A DNA stretch of 64,000 bases from Herpomyces periplanetae (GCA_009733715.1 WMKJ01000014.1:107770-171769), one strand, 5' to 3'; shown: positions 10,806 to 22,700, counted from the first letter of the stretch. Numbers and translations: made by a program. The notes: generated from the letters alone by a model not told the origin.

Positions 10806-11219
10806 AACGAGGACACGATGAAGACGCGAGTGAGGGAGAAATAAGAGCGAATAAAGTTCGAAAAGAGGGAGGTAGAGGAAGGGAGAATATTAAAAACGAG
10901 GGAAAATCATTAAAGCAGTTAAAGATAAAGTGACGAGATAAAATGGTATAACTTCATCACCACGGGTTATGAATAAATAGGGGGATGGATGGTGTAGGAA
11001 TGAATTAAAGAGTGTGTGAATAAAAGGAAGGTGAAAAGGACGGGCAAAGAAGTTTGGAGGAAGAAAAGTGAGGTAGAAGCGAGAGGTGGTGGATGAATGG
11101 CCACGGCAAATATATAAGGGAAGATAGAAAAGCCGAAGTAGGGAAAGGGGGTTCGGGGTAGCGTCGGATCGCCAATTCAACCTTGCCGATGAGTATCTCG
11201 GCTGGATCAATGGGATAAA
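10806..11219. promoter_or_regulatory. Polypurine (plus) / polypyrimidine (minus) leader of the FLC-like gene
   Basis: Immediately upstream of the minus-strand start codon the plus strand is almost all A and G for several hundred bases. Pyrimidine-rich transcript-strand DNA upstream of start codons is common in fungi. The long minus-strand frame at 10890-11210 exists only because C/T-rich DNA lacks stop codons. Confidence 0.5.
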
Positions 11220-11375
11220 GTGGCGTTAGAACTTGGCGGGGTGGGGTGAGGTGGGGTGTAGAGAGGTGAGGTGAGGTGAGGTGTGGTGAGGTGTGGTGTG
11301 GTGTGGTGTGGTGTGGTGTGGTGTGGTGTGGTGTAGTGTGGTGTAGTGTGATGGGGTGAGGTAAGGTGAGGTATA
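11220..11375. repeat. Pentanucleotide microsatellite (TGTGG)n
   Basis: Near-perfect 5 bp periodicity: TGAGG/TGTGG units, with about eight consecutive TGTGG copies near 11290-11335 and degenerate units (TGTAG, TGGGG) on each side. It belongs to a wider set of pentamer arrays in this window. Confidence 0.9.
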
Positions 11376-13204
11376 GTTAGTAGAGTGAAGAGGGAGAGGG
11401 GTGAATAGTATGAAAGGATGTTAAAAAATGAAAAAAGTTAAAAACGACAATGAGAAGAGACAAGTGAAGGAAGGAAGTATTTGAACAGTGTATTTGAAGG
11501 TATAGAAAAAAATTAACGAGTAGTGGAAGAAAGAAAACAAAATTTAAGTAAGAGGATGTTAATCGAGCAGAAGACGTGTTGAAACGTTTCTTTTTAAACC
11601 CCTGTACAAAGCCAGGAATGGAGCGTACAGCACAAAAATGAACAACTGATTAGTAATTGGGTATTAGGTAAGGGGTAGTAATGGGGAGAGGGGGGGTTAG
11701 TTTAGCGAGGGACAGGTGAGGAAGAGGGGAGGAAAATAAGAGAGAGGAAGGAGGAGTTAAAGTTATCAAAGAGGGGAAAATGGTGGTGGAAAAAAAACGG
11801 GAAGAAATGAGAAAACAAAAGTAGTTATATACGAAAATTACATGAAGAAACACAAAAATGTATACAAAATATGCAAGAAAGATAATAACCCCACACTCTC
11901 TTTCAAGTACGGAATTCTGAACCCCAAACTGTATCAGAAACGCTGCTTAAATGATACCCCCAATGTTGATGACTAATCGTACACGTGCTGGGTGTGGCGG
12001 TGCGGGTTGATGGTGGTGCTGAAGCGATTGTGGGTGTGGATGGAGGGGAAGAGGTAGGAGTATTTACAAGTATATAACAGTTAATATAAATGCAATTGTA
12101 AATAGGATCTTGGTGATGAATGGGGTTGTTTTCTACATTAATTTCTGTATCATTGTTTTATATGCCTCGTTGGTATGAGTGTGACGATCAACTTGATCTT
12201 GGATAGGGTTGTGTATGTCTGTCCAAGTGTACATCGTCATCATCTATGCATGCATTTCATTCTGACGCTTCAAGTGAGGCAGATCACTCACAACGTTTAC
12301 GGGGCGATTTTCGTTAGGGCTATCTTGTTTCAAAATTTTCGAGATAAAGTATAGTGGAGTTACGGGGAAGTAGAATCATAATATTTGTACTGGGAATACT
12401 ACCTAACCCCAGGCCGGTTTGAAGGGTTAACATGACCACCATGTCAAGTTAGAGTATCGGGTAATATGACCAGCATGGAAGTTTGATAATTCCTGGGCTG
12501 GCTTAACTAACGTGAACTCAAAGTACATCATCACCATCACTCAAAAAAGTACAATGATTTAATATTATGTACTAGTGTTTAGCAACCCTAAATTGGACAT
12601 GAGATTCCAGGGCAGAATGTATCATGAAACTTTAAAAGTCGATTCACGTATGCTTGCACATATTAACTTACGCTAACGATAGATGATAACATCACCTTGT
12701 ACAAAATTATAAATACGTTTTGTTTGATACAAGAGATGCTTCGGAGTATACAAAAATCGAGCAGTCATTTCCCCGGGTTAATGGTAGACGAATATGACCC
12801 AATTACTATATTAGTATGCTATACCATTTCTATGGAAGGTGAATGCTTTAAACTTGCACATTAAAAATTTACGTGTTCACGTTAAAAGTTGATATGATTA
12901 GCTTTGCGGGTAATGGTGAATTATTGCAGGAAAGTAAGGGCAATTTAACCGGTTTAACGTGTGGACAGATTTATCAGGTTGGATTTATAGTGAACAATTA
13001 GGCAAACCAACACTCACACATGTATTGCGTTTGACCTCGAATAGACTGTCGACGTATACATATTTAAGCGCAACAGGATTCCATGCATGAGTATACAAGA
13101 ACGTGGGTTAAACGGGTGATTCACAAGATCAAAATTCCGTGTAAATGTGGAGTAAGTAATGGTTAATTGGAAACGGTGTGAGCATGGAAGAGGGCGAAGG
13201 TGCG

Positions 13205-13315
13205 GATGTGAGTGTGAATGTTGATGCGGGTATGGGTATGGGTATGGATGTGGATATGGATGTGGATGTGGATGTGGATGTGGATATGGATATGGATATG
13301 GATATGGATGAGTAT
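13205..13315. repeat. Hexanucleotide array (GGATRT)n
   Basis: GGGTAT units pass into about fifteen GGATGT/GGATAT units with ordered blocks of each variant. On the minus strand this gives spurious Tyr-Pro / His-Pro or Ile-Ser dipeptide frames. Confidence 0.9.
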
Positions 13316-14860
13316 GGCAATGGGTAAAGACTGTGGAATGAATGTTATCGGATGTGGAAGGTAAGTACAAACAATAGAATTTTATGGTAGGAACAGTGAA
13401 ATGTGATCACTGCCTCATATTTTCCTGGCGATACCAATGATTGACCTATAATCCGGATGAGTGGATTTAAATGGTATACACATACGTGTGCAGGTTCATC
13501 CAACCAATTTCAAATGAATACGTAAGTGATGTTATAGTATACACTCATAACCGTATTTCTTGGGGTTTGGTTGATAGTAATACAATACTGTTAGATAGTT
13601 CCACCTTGGTTAGCGAGTATTGACTTTGCGTATGTTTAACTAGTGAAACTTACGGCAAACATTTAACGCAATGGGTCGAGTGACACGTTATTGATAGAGT
13701 TTGTGGAAAAGTGAAATTAAAGGATGTTAAGTGTAAATAAAGAGATGAATTAGTGTACTGGTACAATAAGGTTTAAGAAGTGTACGTGAAAACAATGCAA
13801 TAATTTAGGGATGGGGAATTGTTTAGGGACATTTAACAAGTTGTAGCATGAGATTTAATTTTGGGTAGGTCGGATGGAAGGGAATGGTGTAGGTTAATGT
13901 AGCGAAATGAGACTTGGGAGTTTGGATAAACTGGGAAGCATGAAGTAATTTGGAGGGTGTGAATCAGATGAGTTTGTACGATTGAGTAACTTGACGGAAA
14001 ATTAATGCGAAGTAATATCGGGAAGGGAGGAAACCAAAGTGGATAATGGCGATAAAGGAAGGCGAAAGTTTGAGATAGCGTGGGTAAATGTATAGGGACG
14101 AATGAGGTAGCGCGGGTTGGCTTTGGAAGAGAAGTAGGTTAATGGTAAGACTTTAAAAAAGTGTATACGTGTACTTTAGAAGAGAAAGAGGGGGAGAAGG
14201 TTGGTTGGTTGGTTGGAGGGATGGAGGTATGGATGGGTTAGACAAAACCATACGATAACTTGACACAGGTGTTGCCCTAATTTGCGAGGTGGAATGAGTG
14301 ATGGTAAGGTTTACTTGAAAGTATAATGTACACTTTTAGCTTAGTTTTAACGTGAGTTACACTTTTTATTTTTTGTATAATGTTCTGGTAAGGCAAAGAG
14401 AACGTAACTAGATTAGAATGAATTATAGGAATGGGGTGGGTGTGAAAGGATGGACGGAAGGGTCAGGGGAATGAAATGTTGTGAAAATTTTAGTGTGATT
14501 TGAAGGTAAGTTTGGCAAAGAGATTGATTATATTTAGTTATGCAAATGAATGAAAGTTATAAGTCAAGTTTAACCTATAGAAATAGAAAGGAATTGGGGA
14601 GGAGTGTAGGTAAGAGAGCATAAGGAAGAGGAGGACAAAGGAGTTTGTATGATTGAATAAATTGGTTAGATTGGGGGAGGTAAGGTATGAAGGGTGTAAG
14701 TGCGGAGTAGGAAAGGAGGATGTAGAGTGAGATATAGATAGTAACTAAATTAACAATAATTAGATGGGAAGGGAAATAAAGCCGTTATTACGTGGCAGAT
14801 GAAGTTTTAAGGGGAGGAAGTAAAGGATGATTGGTATGGGGAGGATAATGAAGGAGAGGA

Positions 14861-14915
14861 GGTGGGCGTGGGCGTGGGCGTGGACGTGGACGTGGACGTG
14901 GACGTGGACGTGGGC
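14861..14915. repeat. Hexanucleotide array (GTGGRC)n
   Basis: Three GTGGGC-type units are followed by about five GTGGAC units and another GTGGGC. It encodes only a spurious Val-Asp run on the plus strand. Confidence 0.88.
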
Positions 14916-15174
14916 AAAAGAATGGGCATGAACATTGGTATGAGAAGAGACAGAAATGCAAAGGACGCTGGAGCGCAAAACATCAGCATAAATATGGGCA
15001 ACACGAACACGAACCCCATCACGAACTCAATCATGTTTATGCGCTCAAATGTATAGCCGCGCAAACATCCCAAAACGGCAAAAGCCCAGATGTATAGCTT
15101 GTCACATGACGCAGTGAGTGGGAGCAGCACCTCGGGGCGCAATGCGCCACAGCACCAGCCACGGATGTGGCGGG

Positions 15175-15204
15175 CACGTGGGCGGGCAGAGTGTTGGGCA
15201 CGTG
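15175..15204. promoter_or_regulatory. Pair of CACGTG palindromes, 24 bp apart
   Basis: CACGTG occurs at 15175-15180 and 15199-15204 in a GC-rich patch (about 15110-15220). The start-to-start spacing equals that of the pair at 5580/5604. The patch lies near where strand composition switches from purine-rich to pyrimidine-rich, so it may be the promoter of the coiled-coil gene 0.8 kb downstream. Confidence 0.35.
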
Positions 15205-15997
15205 ACGGTGGATTAAGAGCGGGAAGCGAATTTGGGTTTTAGGGACAAAGAATGGTTGATGGGGGTGGGAAAAAAGGATTTTCCCATGAATAAACATTCA
15301 ATTACTCGTAGTGCGCATATGCGGGTATACTGAAATATACCAAACCCAAAATGACCCACTTCCCCCCAAAATCGTAAGGATAACATTAATTCCAAACACA
15401 GCGGAATTCAATACCCATCCTCCCCTTCCCCTCCCTTCCCCAATCTTCTAAACTCCCTCGTACCATTATTTTCTCCCGTAAACACCTGCTTCACAAAAAC
15501 TCTACGCCGGATGCGGGGAATGGTTTATCCGATGACCTGGAAGGGAAATTCGGAGCGAAAAAGGTACGACACGAGCAAGTGGAAACGATGGGAGTAGGTT
15601 AGCGTTTATTTCTCGAACTGGCGAGTTCTCTGTACTATTATTTCATTTATCGTACTATAAATAGTTTGGTCTGTTCAAATATCACATTCTAGACGAGTGG
15701 TTTAACAGAGTTTAGCCGGGGCATTTCCACTTTTTTTCTCTTTACTACGTCAAACTGTACTTGGGAAAAAGAATCTCTTGGTCTACCTCTTCTAAATTTC
15801 AAAATACCGTAATATAACACCTATCCATCTTATACTCCTCTCTCTTTTTCATGCTAATGTGATATTCTATTGGAAGAGAAACTAATAATATTTAGTCAAA
15901 TCTACTTACTCGGTTAATCTGAAAAAAAAATACTAAATTAACGGTAACTTAATTAAAAACTACTAACGACCCATCACATAAATTTTTTCAATGCACC

Positions 15998-17983
15998 ATG
16001 GAAGACAGTCTATTGGATTCAGAATGTGACGGTAGAAGCGATTCAATGGCTTCACAAATGCTCGAACATACGGAAATCTCAAGTCATACGATTACAACGT
16101 GTAACAATACACAAGTTAATGGTGAACATGAACACTCATACAAAAAAATTCAAGGCTCCTCATGCGAGGATCAATTTAATTCCTGCCCGGAAAAACGCGT
16201 CGATATTACCCACGAACGCTACAAGCCTACTTCACAAGCCGATTACGAACCTTCTTTGGAAAATGCTAAAATCCCAAAACCCAATACGTCCATAGCCCAA
16301 AATGACGCTAAAAATCTCGCTAAACTTAACGGTAATAGACGTCCTTCAACTGTACCTTTCGGATCTGTCGGTGCTCGCTTAGCTGCACGAGCTACTGCTC
16401 GTGCTTCCCATCAAAATTCTAATGAACGGAGCAATACATGTGCCACCACTACACCTACCGGTCGTGTCAAACGTCCAAGTCCTGCTCGATCTGCCACTAG
16501 TACAGCCACTCCTACCACTAATTCGCGTGGCGCCCCCAGCGTTAAAATGAGAAATGGAACTTCAACTCCCAAACTTCCTACCGCATCTACCGCGACTCCT
16601 GTCACTTCAACCCCCATCAACAAAATCACCACTTCGGCCAAACCTCGCTCAGGAATAACCGTTAAAACAAAGGACAATTCCAAAAACGTGAACACTTCGA
16701 CAACCATTCGACATGCAACATCAAATTTTTCATCCAAACATCGCCCTCATGTACCAGAATCTGGCGTCGTAAGAAAGCAACCAAATGAATGTGATTTAGC
16801 TAAGCATGTGGCTGGAAGCGTTAAAGAAATTGGCCATTTGCGCGAAAAAATTGAACAGTGGGGTAGGATGCATAAAGAAAAAGATTCTCCCCTGGAAGTG
16901 GAACCCTTTGAAGAATTGTTTACCGAGGAAATGAAAAAGAATGTAGTAAACAGTATTATGGCCATCGTCAAGTGTATAGATGATGTATGGGAGGGTAAAA
17001 TTTCCAATGAATATGCAATTGAGCGGGATCAAAATGAAAAAGATGTTAACGATATTAATGATTTGCGGAGTCAAATTGATCAATTGGAAATTGAAGCACG
17101 CGAAAGTAAGGAGAGAGAAAGGGGCTACTTGGATACTATGGAACAATGGCAAAGAGAGAAGAGTGAACATGAAAGTGAACTTAAAAGTCAATTGAACACG
17201 GAAATCGAGGATTTGAGAAATAAAGTAATTGAAAAAGATAATGAAATTCGGGAAAATGGTACGATTATCGAATCTTTACAGGATGTTATAAAAAATTTGG
17301 AAGGAGAACTTGCAAAAGATCAACGAACTCTTGATGCAATGCGATCAGAGATTGCTGAATTGCATCGACGTAGTGAATTGCGATCACAGGAAGAAGCCAA
17401 AAACATTGCAAGTTTAACGGAATCCTTGAATACTTTTACCCAGGAAAATTCCCGGTTACGAATGCTTAACGGTGAAGTTACCAAACAGTATAACGAGCAT
17501 ATTTTAATCAGTGAAGATTTGCGCGGGAAACTTGATGCGGCTCGTAAAATTTGTGAGGAACAAGAAGGAGAAATCCGTGAACTAATGAAGATGGAAGCAG
17601 TAGTAGAGGAGAAACTTAGACGGAAATTAAAGATGGGTTTAGAAAAAGGTGAAACACCGGGAACCGGAAATGGGGATCTTGTGGAAATCATGCGGAGAGA
17701 GCTTCACGAGAAAGAGCAAACTATAGGACGTGAACGAATGATGCATACCGAGCGAATTGAAGATCTTGAACGACAAATTTCCCGACTCAAAGTTGAAATG
17801 GAATTAATGGCCAAAAATGAGCAATCTGCCTTGGATTTGGCATTTGGCGAATCTCGCGATCAACAATCCATCATTCGAGATCTGCAAGACGATATAATTC
17901 GCTTGAAGCATGAAAACTCCGCATTAATGAATTCAATAAATACCGTTCAGCGTGATGCAGAACACTCTCTGTCTATGAGTTGA
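15998..17983 (+). CDS. Coiled-coil protein of unknown function
   Basis: A single 661-codon frame starting at an ATG in CCATGG context after a pyrimidine-rich leader. Residues 1 to about 250 are disordered and Ser/Thr/Pro/Asn-rich, with a basic GSVGARLAARATARA patch near 122. From about residue 265 (GSVKEIGHLREKIEQW) to the end it is mostly heptad-rich, charged coiled coil (repeated blocks such as DLRNKVIEKDNEIREN). This is typical of cytoskeletal, spindle-pole or membrane-tethering scaffolds, but no family-defining motif was recognised. The N-terminal basic disordered part could bind microtubules or nucleic acid; that is a guess. A further 3' exon cannot be excluded. Confidence 0.75.
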   Translation: MEDSLLDSECDGRSDSMASQMLEHTEISSHTITTCNNTQVNGEHEHSYKKIQGSSCEDQFNSCPEKRVDITHERYKPTSQADYEPSLENAKIPKPNTSIAQNDAKNLAKLNGNRRPSTVPFGSVGARLAARATARASHQNSNERSNTCATTTPTGRVKRPSPARSATSTATPTTNSRGAPSVKMRNGTSTPKLPTASTATPVTSTPINKITTSAKPRSGITVKTKDNSKNVNTSTTIRHATSNFSSKHRPHVPESGVVRKQPNECDLAKHVAGSVKEIGHLREKIEQWGRMHKEKDSPLEVEPFEELFTEEMKKNVVNSIMAIVKCIDDVWEGKISNEYAIERDQNEKDVNDINDLRSQIDQLEIEARESKERERGYLDTMEQWQREKSEHESELKSQLNTEIEDLRNKVIEKDNEIRENGTIIESLQDVIKNLEGELAKDQRTLDAMRSEIAELHRRSELRSQEEAKNIASLTESLNTFTQENSRLRMLNGEVTKQYNEHILISEDLRGKLDAARKICEEQEGEIRELMKMEAVVEEKLRRKLKMGLEKGETPGTGNGDLVEIMRRELHEKEQTIGRERMMHTERIEDLERQISRLKVEMELMAKNEQSALDLAFGESRDQQSIIRDLQDDIIRLKHENSALMNSINTVQRDAEHSLSMS

Positions 17984-18185
17984 ATTGGCCTGACCTGGCT
18001 TCTTCTGGCCCAACTCGATTTGGACTGTTCCATCATTTTATACCCTTTTCTTCATCTTACCCTGGGGCTGAGCCCTTTTATCGTTCAAGTTTACGGGCAC
18101 AGATGTTAGCTTACCTGTCGTCTCTGCCAGGGGCAGACTTACAATGGTAAGTGAAAATGGTCTGCGGTATCGCCAAAGGTGTGTT

Positions 18186-18345
18186 GTAGACAAAGTTATG
18201 TTATGCCGTGTTGCCCAGGATAATGCAAAGTTATGCTATATCATGCTCTGCTCTGCTTTGCCGTGTCATGTCATGCTGTTCAATGCCATGCCATGCCATG
18301 CCTTGCCTTGCCTCGCCATACCATACTTTACTACACCCTTTCATA
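18186..18345. repeat. Degenerate pentanucleotide array (YATGC)n
   Basis: About thirty 5 bp units in register. The core is CATGC/CTTGC (AATGCCATGCCATGCC near 18282), decaying to TATGC, TCTGC, TTTGC and CATAC at the edges. Substitutions dominate over indels, so the 5 bp phase persists. Confidence 0.85.
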
Positions 18346-19017
18346 TCACGCTTTGCCAGTGTAAAATGCTCTGGTTATAGTGCTTTTGCGCTTGTGCTGG
18401 AATTTCGGTTTGCGCGGTTGTTAACCAGTGTCTGCCTTCCCCAGTTTACTATTACTCGATTGTCCTTCGTTGTCATAGTTTGTCTATGTAAACGTATACG
18501 ATAAACTAGCGCTAAATCATAAACGACTGATAGATTGGTTGATTGATTCGCTACTCAGTTTGATCCGTTCAACGCTTTGCCTATGCGTGCATGCATGTTT
18601 GTGGTGAGTGTCAAAATCAATATGATTGTGTGGATTAACCGTAATATCATGATAAACTGTCTTGTAATTTAGGTCGTTTAGATCCAATGTTAATTTTTCC
18701 CTATTTTCCGTCTCTAAGATCTTGGATCTCAATCATCTACAATATACCTGGCTACCGGTAAAAATTGTTCTTGCTATATAATGTCAAATTCGGTTGGATT
18801 TTCCCCGAACAACATCTTACATTCCCGTTAATTTGATCGTCGCGAACCACATCTTTTGGAAACCCGGGTGCAAGGCGAATTCAAATTTCTTGTTTCGCAG
18901 ACTCTTCCTATCAAAACCACTACCGTTGCTCACAAATGAAGGCGATAATGCGTCATCCCGACCCAAGGACTGCTCTAAATCCCAAACTCCTGTACTTGGG
19001 TAATACATATTATTTAT

Positions 19018-19160
19018 ATTTCCATGCTATGCTCTCTTTACTAATGCCAATCTGGGTCAGGCCAAACCAAGTGATGCCATCTTTTGCCATGCCATGAAAT
19101 ACCACATCTTATCATGCTACACAGTAACCCGCATGCCATACCATGCGATGCGCTAGTTGA
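19018..19160. repeat. Strongly degenerate ATGCC-type pentamer tract
   Basis: Repeated ATGCC/CATGC/CCATA words at spacings that are often multiples of five (CATGCTATGC near 19023, GCATGCCATACCATGCGATG near 19131). It looks like a decayed relative of the 18.2 kb array. Confidence 0.5.
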
Positions 19161-19757
19161 TCACATCCTCTTCAACTCCCCCGCCATACATCTTCTCCCG
19201 TAGTCCTGCACTACGCCTTTACATCTCAGCAAACTGTCTAACGTTTGCCAGTTTCTCATTCCACCAAACTTTACTCCATCCTTTTCATTGCCAAAAAATT
19301 CCTTCATCTATTCACACCTAATACTTTCATGCATGCATACCACGCTACACTTTTATTGCACATGAAGCCCCCATCGGGAGTTAAAATCGGGTGAAACATA
19401 GCGAATTCCCCAAATAGGCAATACTCCAATGTGGCGATCCCCGAAAATTGGTCATGCGATACTGGATGATTAAAAATGGAAAGAAAATGGTCGAATTCAT
19501 GCCTAGAATTCCAATAATTATCAAGGCGTTAACTTGATGTTTAACCGAGAATTCTGAAAGTGATACACTCCTTGCAATCGGTCATCGTGGCCATAAAACT
19601 CGCTGGCCTTTAGTGCTACATAATCTTTTCATTCTATTTCCCTTCCCCCCCCCAAATTTTCTCCCATTTAATGAACCATATAAAATGATCGTTTTCTCTA
19701 ATTTACTATTCAAATTCTCCATTGATCATTTCATCCCTCATTCTTTATCTCTTCATT

Positions 19758-22700
19758 ATGAGTCGTTTTAGAGCAACTGTTTCTCTTACATTCTTTCTAC
19801 CCATCATCACCCAAACCGCCCTCGCCGACCTTCCTGTGTCTCGTTCTACTTGTGATGTTAATATTCCCACAATTTACTCGCTATCTAGTAACTTTAATGC
19901 TTCATCCCTCTTATCCAGTCTAAACTTCGTCTCTGGTCATCATGTCCTTAACAAGGCTGATCCCGAACAAGTTCACTACTTGGACTTTCCCGCTGCCTCC
20001 TTTCACAACGTCGTCAAACTTAACGATGATAAACTCCAAATTAACGCTGATACAAACTACCTAGTTTCACCTAACAATACCTCATCGCTTCCATCTCACG
20101 TTCAAAAAAGCGTTTACATCCATTCAAACGTTTCATTTGCCCCTGGCCTCCTCATTACGAACACTTCTTTTACCTCTCCCTTTACATGTGGATACTGGCC
20201 AACCTTTTGGAAAGTCAATTCCAACGCTTCCAACTCGGTAATTGTAGCTCATCATTCAAACCTCCTTCTGCAGAATGATCAAGCTTGTCAATTGTTCAGT
20301 CAAGAGAATACAACTACCTTGTTTAATCCTAACAACTGTTCACATATCCTTACAAAATGCCCTACGACCACAAATGACCGATCCACTGCTCCATTAACCA
20401 AACCGTTAATACAAGCCGTTCAGTGGACTGCCAATTCTCTTCGTGTCTGGGAATTTTCTCCTGATAACGTTCCCAGCTCAATTCGTACTGACTCTCCGAA
20501 TATTTCCGAGTTTGGCAAACCCGCTGTTGAAATTAATGGTCTGTGCAAATACTATTCAAATCCGCCGGAGCTATCCCTTAACTTTGACTCGTCAATCTGC
20601 GGTAAATGGTTATCAGAGCCTTATCGAGGCCAATGTCTCAAATTTATCCGTTCACAATTCCCCAATGCATCCTCATCTTCTCCCCCGACTACTCATTGGA
20701 CCATAAATTCCATAAAATACTATTCGCCCGTCTCTTCGCCTTCGGACCCATTTCACACTTCTGGTCAGACTAATCCACCCAATTATTCAGCCCAAGATGT
20801 CAATAAGCCCAACGATATACTTAACAATATTATCTATTCACTCGAGAAGTCTCCCATTTCTACGCTTAATGAAGGCGATGTACGCGCTGTTACATCTTCA
20901 CTACCTCCCCAACTCTTAACCCAAGCTGCCTATTCTCCCAACACACCGCTATTCACATTTGCTCCGAGCGACCTTAAAAACCCTTCACAGTAAGTTATGC
21001 TCTCTTTTACTAGAATACGTCTGATGAACTTTAAGTTGACACTGACAAACTATCAGTTTCAGTTCCACTCCTACTACAGGGGTCTCCCCTGAGAACCAAT
21101 CGATTGTCGCACAATCAGCACCTACGAACTCCAAAGCTTACGACAACCCTCAATCTGGTTATAGCACTACTCTTCCAACTACTGTTGAAATGGGCGTATC
21201 GGTAATCGGTACAGTTCCTGTGTCAATTGTCAGCAGTCCCATAGTGTTTCCTAGTGAAAGTACTACGGCATCGATTTGGTCAAATCCATCATCGGAGTAC
21301 GGCTGGTCGTTCGAGACTTCGCAGCCGTTAATGCATCTAGAACCATCACTATTTACCCCTCCACCGCCTATGCCTCCTTTGCCCCCTTTGCCCCCCCTTC
21401 CTCCGTTTCCAATGCCACCGCCACCTCCACCGCCATACAAAGGCCGCGGGTGTCATTGTGAATGCAAGTGTAATAGGCCACGACCACCACCACCACCACC
21501 ACCACCACCACCACCATTGCCTCCACTACCTCCATCGGGACTACCAGTGCCACCACATCCTGGACAACCCGGTCAACCCGGACAGCCAGGCAAACCTGGC
21601 AGACCTGGGCATCCTGGATATCCGGGTGGACCTGATATACCCGGGCAGCCAGGACAGCCTGGACAGCCTGGAGAACCTGGAGAACCTGGACAGCCTGGAG
21701 AACCTGGACAGCCTGAAGAACCTGAAGAATCTGGAAAACCTGGAGAGCCTGGAAAACCTGGAGAGCCCGGAGAACCTGGAGAGCCCGGAGAACCTGGAGA
21801 ACCTGGAAAACCTGGAGAGCCCGGAGAACCTGGAGAACCTGGAAAACCTGGAGAGCCCGGAGAACCTGGAGAGCCTGGAAAACCTGGAGAGCCCGGAGAA
21901 CCTGGCGAACCTGGAAAACCTGGAGAGCCCGGAGAACCTGGAGAGCCTGGAAAATCTGGAGAGCCTGGAAAACCTGGAGAGCCTGGAAAATCTGGAGAGC
22001 CTGGAAAACCTGGAGAACCTGGCGAACCTGGAAAACCTGGCGAACCTGGAAAACCTGGAGAGCCTGGAAAACCTGGCGAACCTGGAAAACCTGGAGAGCC
22101 TGGAAAACCTGGCAGACCGAGAGGATCTGGGCAACTCGAACAGCCTGGATTTCCCGGAGTCCCAAGAAAGCCTTCAGAAAGTCCCTCCCAATCACCGTCC
22201 CTGGAGCGTTTACCCGAAGACTTACCAGCCAAAAACAATGGCGATAAAAGTGATGGAAATAACAAAGATGGTGTCAAAACTGATGACGATGGAGAAAACA
22301 GAGATGAAGACGATGACGACGACGATGATGATGATGATGATGATAGTGATGACGGCAACAATGAAGACGATGCCAACCAGGATGATATTGATGATGATGA
22401 TGAGGATGCGGATTTGAAAACTGAAAAGCGCCCTGACAATTCTGATGGGGAAAGTAAACCTGAAGACCAGGATGGTACGGATAAGGGTTCAGAAGAAAGC
22501 GAAGGCGAGCCTGGGGAAGCCGGCAAGAAAGCAGCAGGTGAAGGCACTGAGCATGATAAGGATGAAACCCCTAGTGGTGAAGGCAAACAAAGTGAACCCG
22601 ATATATCCGAACCACCCGGGAAAAGTGAGTCCCCCGAAGCATTAAACAAGCCAAGTGAAGATGAACAAAAGGAAGAAGGAGAGGGGGATAAGGCAGATTT

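Larger units (their letters stand above)
11376..15997. other. Gene-poor 4.6 kb intergenic region
   Basis: No supported coding region on either strand. The plus strand is purine-rich to about 14.76 kb and pyrimidine-rich from about 15.3 kb to the next gene. It contains the hexamer arrays at 13205-13315 and 14861-14915, a GGTTGGTTGG tract near 14200, a CACGTG pair near 15.18 kb and scattered AT-rich DNA. Frames at 13014-13370 and 14807-15142 are translations of repeats. Confidence 0.6.
17984..19757. other. Intergenic region with pentamer arrays
   Basis: No supported gene. Two pentanucleotide-periodic stretches are present (18186-18345 and a more degenerate one at 19018-19160). CT-rich DNA just before 19758 is the likely leader of the secreted GH16-fold gene. 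Confidence 0.55.

Noticed and set aside
10890-11210. 106-codon minus-strand frame upstream of the FLC-like gene
   Set aside because: Same pyrimidine-strand effect; no family resemblance.
13014-13370. Minus-strand Tyr-Pro/His-Pro repeat protein
   Set aside because: It is a translation of the GGATRT hexamer array, with no conserved part.
18144-18504. Met/Pro/Cys-rich plus-strand frames
   Set aside because: Translations of the CATGC pentamer array.
21458-22417. 319-codon plus-strand Leu/Glu/Asn repeat protein in a second frame
   Set aside because: Shadow frame of the collagen-like repeat; the Gly-X-Pro frame is spliced in frame with the signal-peptide exon.
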